Assembly: GCF_035046505.1 (NCBI RefSeq)
Contig: NC_089823.1
Span: 40,038,388 to 40,102,387, forward strand
From: Tiliqua scincoides
Lineage: Eukaryota; Chordata; Lepidosauria; Squamata; Scincidae
Length of the DNA stretch: 64,000 nucleotides
Direction of reading: 5' to 3'
Below the pieces are notes generated by a model. The model was not told the DNA's origin. It did not search any database and saw only the letters and a list, made by a program, of their open reading frames with translations. Positions 59,001 to 64,000 of this stretch are shown in pieces (the stretch's first letter is position 1; each line of letters opens with the position of its first letter). Both the position numbers and the translations under genes were made by a program.

Positions 59001-60253
59001 GAGGTGGGGCTGGGATGTGAAGCAGTGGCACTTCCATGACTTCCATGAAGCACGGAGCGATCAGGGCTCTTGACTGCCACTATCCTGACTGCAAGATGTA
59101 CTCAAATAAACACTCTGCATGCTGCTGGGAATTTTATTTTTTGTAATGAAATGCGAACTGTGTGTGTTTGAATTTGATTGTAGTCACTGGAGTGGAGAAG
59201 GATGGCTTAACGCATTCCCATGGATTGCTTTTGCAATGAAAATTGTGCCCCTCCTATTGTGTCCCCCCCCATTCCATTCCCACCTGCAGGAAATATATAA
59301 TTTTGACTACAAAAACTGTCCATAGGGAAATGGTTAAGAACTCCTTCCTGCAGTGCAGACACTGCAATCAAATTCTCACCCTTCTAAGCCCACATTTCAT
59401 TAAAAGCAGGGGGTGTTGGTGGGTGGTGGCAAACAGATGATCAGTCTTATATTATTGTCATAGTCTCTATTTGCTCAGTAAGCTGACCAGGACACTCCTG
59501 TGTACTAGAGGGGGGTCACAGCACTAAGTCTTTGCAGGCACCTGAACATGTCATGCAAGCAGGCCCTTCCCCTCCCCTTCGGAACCATTCTAGGCAGCTA
59601 GAGCAAAACAGAGGAGAGACTCCCCTCCAGCTTCTGCTTCTGTCCTTGTCTGAACTGAACTGAGTGCACACAAAAAGTTCCTTGGTGCTGGTCCTTACAT
59701 TGGGTCTTCCCTGAATGAGCTTTGCCCTATTACCCTGATCCAGAAATCTATTAGTGCAGCATTCTTGAGTTCCATTATATCCTCTGTCCTTTGCCCCAGG
59801 AGGGGGTATATCTCATTGTAGACATGTATTACTCTTATGTATTAATCTCTGGAAGAGTGAGTGGCTGTAATTTTACAAATGTTGAGACAGTTATTTAACT
59901 ACAGCTGAAATACCGTATGGACAAATTGTTTTAACATATTTCAATTGTTAAATTTAAATAATTTTAAATGATTGATTTCCCACATAATGTTTTACATTCA
60001 TATTCTTTTAAATGAGAATGCGTTCTGTATCTATATGTACATCGTGTGAAGCACTGTGTGTATACACACACACACAGAGTATCAGAGTATACACTATTCT
60101 TACCGTGAATATGCTTACGAGTTCTTTTTTGTCAATAGTTCCATTTCCATCCGCATCGTATAGCTTAAAATACCACTTCAATTTTTGGTCAATTTTCCCT
60201 CGTATAACCAGATTTATTGCCGCTATGAACTCCAAGAAGTCAATAAAGCCATC
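53044..60253 (-). CDS. GUCA1C: GUCA1C (GCAP3), guanylate cyclase activating protein, 3' three exons
   Basis: Three exons in transcript order: 60104-60253, 57362-57449 and 53044-53174 (TGA at 53044-53046). They join in frame to 122 residues, about 60 percent of the usual 209. The visible part starts at the second half of an EF-hand (DGFIDFLEF), then [20 protein letters not shown], a complete EF-hand with D-x-D-x-N-G-x-I-D-x-x-E ligands, and DVNNDGELTLEE, a further complete EF-hand. [20 protein letters not shown] lies between them. Human GCAP3 as remembered shares [14 protein letters not shown] and [11 protein letters not shown], and fits better than GCAP1 or GCAP2. Known role: a calcium sensor that activates photoreceptor guanylate cyclase when calcium falls. 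The C-terminus ends at GRRHSI, shorter than human. The first exon, with the myristoylated N-terminus, was not found up to 64000. Confidence 0.94.
53386..53620. mobile_element. Inverted-repeat element in GUCA1C intron
   Basis: CAGCCTAAACCTACCAAACT at the left, GGAGGTTAGGATTCGGCAGG at the right, with GGGAACATTTTTTCCCTTCC inside. GC-rich family relative, diverged. Confidence 0.55.
54406..54490. mobile_element. Diverged short palindromic MITE
   Basis: GGGCTGCATTCCTATTCACA and CCACTGAACGCAACGGGGCT, then TGAGTATACCCGCCCAAGAT. Only partly palindromic. Confidence 0.5.
54710..55296 (+). mobile_element. GC-rich inverted-repeat element, best full copy
   Basis: CAGCCCAGTCCTGAGCTGCC at the left and GAGCACAGGATTGGG at the right, about 587 bases. 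Internal blocks GCAATGGGGCTACTCACTTT, GACCAAAAGGATGGCGGTAA, CCTTACGGCACGTTTGCGAC and CGGCATGGAGTCGTGCCGCC are shared with the copies at 34.3 and 48.8 kb. The CpG richness here is from the element, not a promoter. Confidence 0.88.
55472..55716 (+). mobile_element. L2-like LINE tail or SINE, second copy
   Basis: CTAACTGGGTACCCCGCTAA, GGCACTTTTTCAAGTGGGTG, TTGTGAGCCCTTTTGGAACA and AAAAGCAGTATATAAATACT; same element as 38327-38561. Confidence 0.8.
55717..57361. other. GUCA1C intron, nothing recognised
   Basis: Open frames around 55.8-56.2 kb are low-complexity and show no family resemblance. No exon of another gene was seen. Confidence 0.5.
57851..57941. mobile_element. Short palindromic MITE, well preserved
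   Basis: ACAGTGCAATCCTATTCATG at the left, AAGTGTGTATAGGATTGCAG at the right, with AAGTAAGTCCCACTGAGTTC in the centre. It abuts the GC-rich element at 57946. Confidence 0.8.
57946..58462 (+). mobile_element. GC-rich inverted-repeat element, variant subfamily
   Basis: GGCAGCCCAATCCTATTCTT at the left and CAGATTGGATTGGGCCC at the right. It contains a perfect hairpin at 58148-58180 with 15-base arms (CCTCCATGTCAGACT) and a 3-base loop. Confidence 0.75.
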
Positions 60254-62200
60254 CTATGGAAGAAAATGAAAGACAGATTTTGAATGTGCCTGCTGTCTCA
60301 TTAATTCAGACAATAAACATTAATAAATGGGCTGTTTTCTGAAAAGAAGAATATACGCTTATTTAAAAAGCACCATGTGCTGAAAAATATACTGTACTAG
60401 CAAATATCTGTAATAGCAAATAGTCGTAAAGAAACGGCTTATGAAATAAGAGCATGTTGTAAGTCATAAACCATTGGGGTTAAGGTGATTATTGGGGTGA
60501 AAAAGAAAACCAATAAAATAATGTCTTCATATACCGTCTCTCAAACTTTTGTTCTTGAAGAATTACTAGTTTCTTCGTTTTTTAATTCAGTAAATGTACA
60601 GCTGCTCCTTTATTGTTGTGAAGGGTTCAGTTGTCTGTCGTTTCAGTTGCAGGGATATTGCTTTTTCAGAGCCATCCAAGTGCAATATTTTGTACTCAGG
60701 AAATTGATTTCAGTGTCCAAATCACACTGTTATCACTACTGCTTTTGACAGGTGGACCACAGTGCCTCCCTTTCATGAGGGTGTTGCCTGTATCTCCAGC
60801 TGTGGGTAGCACATTCAACTGGACAAAGTCAGCCTGTCCATGAAGCAAAAGGAAACCATAACCCAGAGTGGCAAAGTTGAGCAGTGAACTGATGAACCCT
60901 CAACCCTTCTGTTTGCTGCAGGGTCTCTGAGAGGAATTTTATCAGGGGGTACAAAGTTTCTTTTGGGCCCCTTTGCAAAGCGGGAGGAGTGAAACAGAGC
61001 GGGGGAGAGTGGTGATGGGCAAGCAGAATAGGGACAGGGAGGGACAAAATAGGGTGGGGGGAGAGTAGAGACAGCTGGAAAAGTCTTTGGAACCCATGTC
61101 TACCTACTCATGTGGCATCAGTAATGTTCCCAACATCCCTAGTTGTGGTAGTGTCGCCAGCATCCTGTGCGGGCAACAAGTCTGAGTAGATAGGAAATGG
61201 TTAGATTTCAGGAAATTTCTGGGCCCCCTCCTTTGGCTCCTGGGCCCCCTTTTTGACCCTGGGCCTGGGTACAAATTACCTCCCTCTCCTAGGCCCTGGT
61301 TGCTGCCTTCTCTGCCTGGTTCACTGAGAATGAGTCAGAAGAGGACCACAACCACAGTCCCCTTCTCCCTCTAGTGCTACTGGAGGAAGGAGGTGAAGGA
61401 GGGAAAAAGCTGCCATGACTTTAAACAGCCTCTCCCCACACCCCTGGCTGATTACAAAGCACCAAGTAGGCAGGGACCGGTCTGGAGCACACCCCACTTC
61501 CTGCCACTTACCTGGGCCTTGGTGGTTAGCCTCTCTCCTCCACATTGCTCCCATTTTGAAGGAACATGAGTGAGCATGCTGGGTTTCCCACATGCTCTGC
61601 TCCTATTTATTCAGAACAGGAGCAGTGCAGAGAGGGGAGATTATGTGCCAAGCTCCACATCAATAAAGGGAAGAGGGCAGGGGTGCCTGTCTTTCCCCTT
61701 CATCCATGGGGGGGGGGGCTAGTAGGTGAATGTTCTTGCCCATTCCCCCCTCCTTATCCACTGGTGAAGTGGGAGGGTGTGCACTCACAGGGGTGGCAAA
61801 TTTAGGAGGGGGTTCAAGGGGTGGTGTTCCTGCAACTGGAACATGAGAAATTGCCACTTGAGCCTATCTCTGATCAAGAGTGGGCAGTTTTAAGCAATTG
61901 GAGACCGGTTAGAGCAAAGTGAATCTGGATTTTTAGCAAAAATATGTTTGATGCCACAGATATATAAACAGAACACAGATGTAGCAGTGGTCATGATTCC
62001 AAGTACAGCTTCAGGGTGCAAAACAGTGGATAGCTATATATAGTCAGAAATAATATTGCAGGCTGGGCAGTAGCTGGACACACAGAGAGCAGGGCTCGAA
62101 GTCCTAAAGCCCTTTTCCCCCACTGCAGGTTCACCCCCTTTTGCTATTTACACTGCCCCTCACACTGCTATTTAAAACAAAAGAAACCCACTCAGTAAGT
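60254..62200. other. GUCA1C upstream/intron stretch, nothing recognised
   Basis: The - strand was read for a GCAP first exon (Met-Gly start, EF-hand 1, then a join before DGFIDF); none was seen. Tracts of C and G occur. Confidence 0.45.
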
Positions 62201-62208
62201 GTCTAGAG

Positions 62209-62432
62209 CAGCTGTTCCCAAACTTACTGTGGTCATGGCACCCTTCTTGCGCAACAGCCTCTTCTTTCCAGCTCTCCTGGGTGCCACCACCTTGGATCTC
62301 ATGAAATCTTGGGTGATTCAAGATGGTGGCGCCCCGGGGAGCTGGGAAGAAGAGGCCACCAAGGACATCCTGCAGCTTCTCAGTGACTTCACCATGGTGC
62401 TCTCAGGCATCACACAGTTTGGGAACCACTGG
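62209..62432. mobile_element. hAT element, about 224 bp
   Basis: CAGCTGTTCCCAAACTTACT at the left and CAGTTTGGGAACCACTG at the right. The flanks GTCTAGAG and GTCTAAGG match 6 of 8. Related to 41387-41647 (shared CTTGGATCTCATGAAATC). Confidence 0.8.
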
Positions 62433-62864
62433 TCTAAGGGTGTTTCCAGACTCTGACTTGCAGTGAACCTCTCTATTCAGCCCATGGTGAGCCCTGTAAT
62501 CTTCTGGGCATGAGGGGAGCTATGCTCCCCTCTTCAGAAAGTGCTCTGATATTTTTTTCAGATTTTTAAAAAAATTACTTCTGATTGAGGGTTGGAAAAA
62601 ACCTTTTCTGTTGGGAGAAATCATGGAACCAGCTCTGTGGTGCTTCCTGCCTTTTAAAGATTTTTTTCCTAATTCATGGGTTCTGGAATTTATTCGAATT
62701 TAATATAAAAGTGAACAATATAGATTTATTCAATATAAATGTGAATAATATACATTTATTCAAATTTATTTAAATTTAAATTTTTTTTTTACAGCCCTCA
62801 ACTCCATGTCAGTTATATAGTGTGGTCCTCCTGCCTAAAAGCTTGGAGACCCTTGGTCTAGAGT

Positions 62865-63319
62865 AGGGGTGTCCAAATGTTTTGCCAGGAGGGCCACATC
62901 ATCTCTCGGACAGTGTGTTAGGGGCTGGGGAAAAAAAGAACTAATTTACATTTCAAATTTGAACAAATTTACATAAATGAATATATTAGATATGGAACTT
63001 ATATGAATGAATGAAGGTCTTGCAATAGCGCGAGGCCTATAAAAGAACTTGCACAAAGCAAGGCCAGCCTTTCCTTTGCTCCTGCTGCAGCATCACAGAC
63101 GTGAAACAGCAAGCAGAGGAACAAGCCCTTGTCCCACAGTTTACGCGAGAGGTTGAACAGTTGGCCGCCACGCTGAGAGCAGTTGCGTCAGGCCAGCATA
63201 GGCTCCAGCAAGTCTCCAGAGGGCCAGAGGCTCATTGGAGACTGGGGGCTCCCCACGGGCCAGATTGGGAGTCCTCAAGGGCACAAGTGGCCCTACGGCC
63301 AGGGTTTGGGCGCCCCTGC
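62865..63319. mobile_element. hAT element, about 455 bp, perfect 8-bp target duplication
   Basis: AGGGGTGTCCAAATGTTTTG at the left and GGTTTGGGCGCCCCTGC at the right. Flanked by TCTAGAGT at 62857-62864 and 63320-63327. The interior has a roughly 150-codon + strand frame running past the element's end, without recognisable transposase motifs. Confidence 0.88.
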
Positions 63320-63327
63320 TCTAGAGT

Positions 63328-64000
63328 AATGTGGGATTTGACCCTTATTCTGAAGCATTCATTACTAGTACGTTTCCGTTTCAAAGAAAGATACTCACAG
63401 AAACTGTCTACCTCTGAAAACGACCAGAACATTAATTGGTTGTCTTCCCACCCGAAGACAAAAGTGATGGTGTTACAAACACCTCAACCCCCCCCCCCCC
63501 CAAAAAAAAAACACAAACCCATGAAAATTGTGCAGAAATGAAATCTGTTTGGTTTGGTTTATATACAGTATAGGTCTAATTCCAGTGTTGTGGTGGTATA
63601 GGTTGCTGATTGCTAAGGGAGGTACTGGAAATGCCAAATATAGGTAATTAGCAGCTGTGAAGGATGGGTGTCCTGGTCAGAACCAGGCTATTTGAGGAGG
63701 GGGGGCTTTTTAACCCTTTCTCTTCATGTCATTGTTCTGATGTAAAACTTTTCCTCCTTGCCCAATCTGCTGCTGTCTTCAGGAGTGTAGCTCCTGTGTA
63801 AAGGAACTCTCCCTTTAACAATCACAGCCACCTCATCCTAGTGCTCATTCTGTGGCTATCAACGGGACTTCTGTAAATACTTGTAATGCAGCTACAAAAT
63901 GTTATAGCAACTGTTGAGTTTCTGCATTTGCAGAATTGCAAAGCTCACTGTCCTTGCACACAGTTGTCAGCCACATCCCAGTCCATAAAAAGCCACATGG
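63328..64000. other. End of window, nothing recognised
   Basis: Contains a C-run then A-run near 63488-63512 and otherwise unremarkable sequence. No exon was seen. Confidence 0.45.

Noticed and set aside
63101-63541. 146-codon frame near the right end
   Set aside because: Begins inside a hAT element with terminal repeats and runs out into a C/A homopolymer; no transposase motif.

Overview
The window is vertebrate nuclear DNA, most likely from a squamate reptile (lizard or snake lineage). Three intron-bearing genes with tetrapod homologues are recognised by eye, in sparse sequence packed with CR1-type LINE fragments, tRNA-derived SINEs, hAT-type elements with 8-bp target duplications, and several families of short inverted-repeat elements whose ends read like CAATCCTA/TAGGATTG. 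The genes have standard GT-AG introns and there are no bacterial features. The species cannot be fixed from sequence alone.

Layout. (1) 1-11.7 kb has no supported protein gene. It opens inside a CR1 LINE (1-873) and carries hAT, SINE and inverted-repeat elements and microsatellites. (2) 11.74-18.7 kb is TRAT1 on the + strand, a T-cell transmembrane adaptor; five coding exons join in frame to 193 aa. (3) 18.7-25.6 kb is intergenic: a probable LTR fossil, a long palindrome, a SINE and a 1.5-kb inverted-repeat element with a CR1 LINE inside it. (4) 25.65-47.3 kb is a whole HJURP gene (CENP-A chaperone) on the - strand. Thirteen coding exons whose phases all agree give 771 aa, with a CpG-rich promoter at 47.0-47.3 kb and a poly(A) signal near 25.67 kb. 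Its introns hold nested repeats. (5) 47.3-53 kb is intergenic with a nest of at least four elements at 48.0-49.5 kb. (6) 53.04-60.25 kb is the 3' part of GUCA1C (GCAP3, photoreceptor guanylate cyclase activator) on the - strand; its first coding exon was not found. (7) 60.25-64 kb holds two hAT elements and no recognised exon.

TRAT1 and GUCA1C are also neighbours in human 3q13. Human HJURP is on 2q37, so HJURP lying between them here is the main synteny observation. The three genes have unrelated jobs (T-cell receptor signalling, centromere assembly, phototransduction) and share only their location. All exon models come from reading splice sites, phases and remembered human homologues; no alignment program was run.
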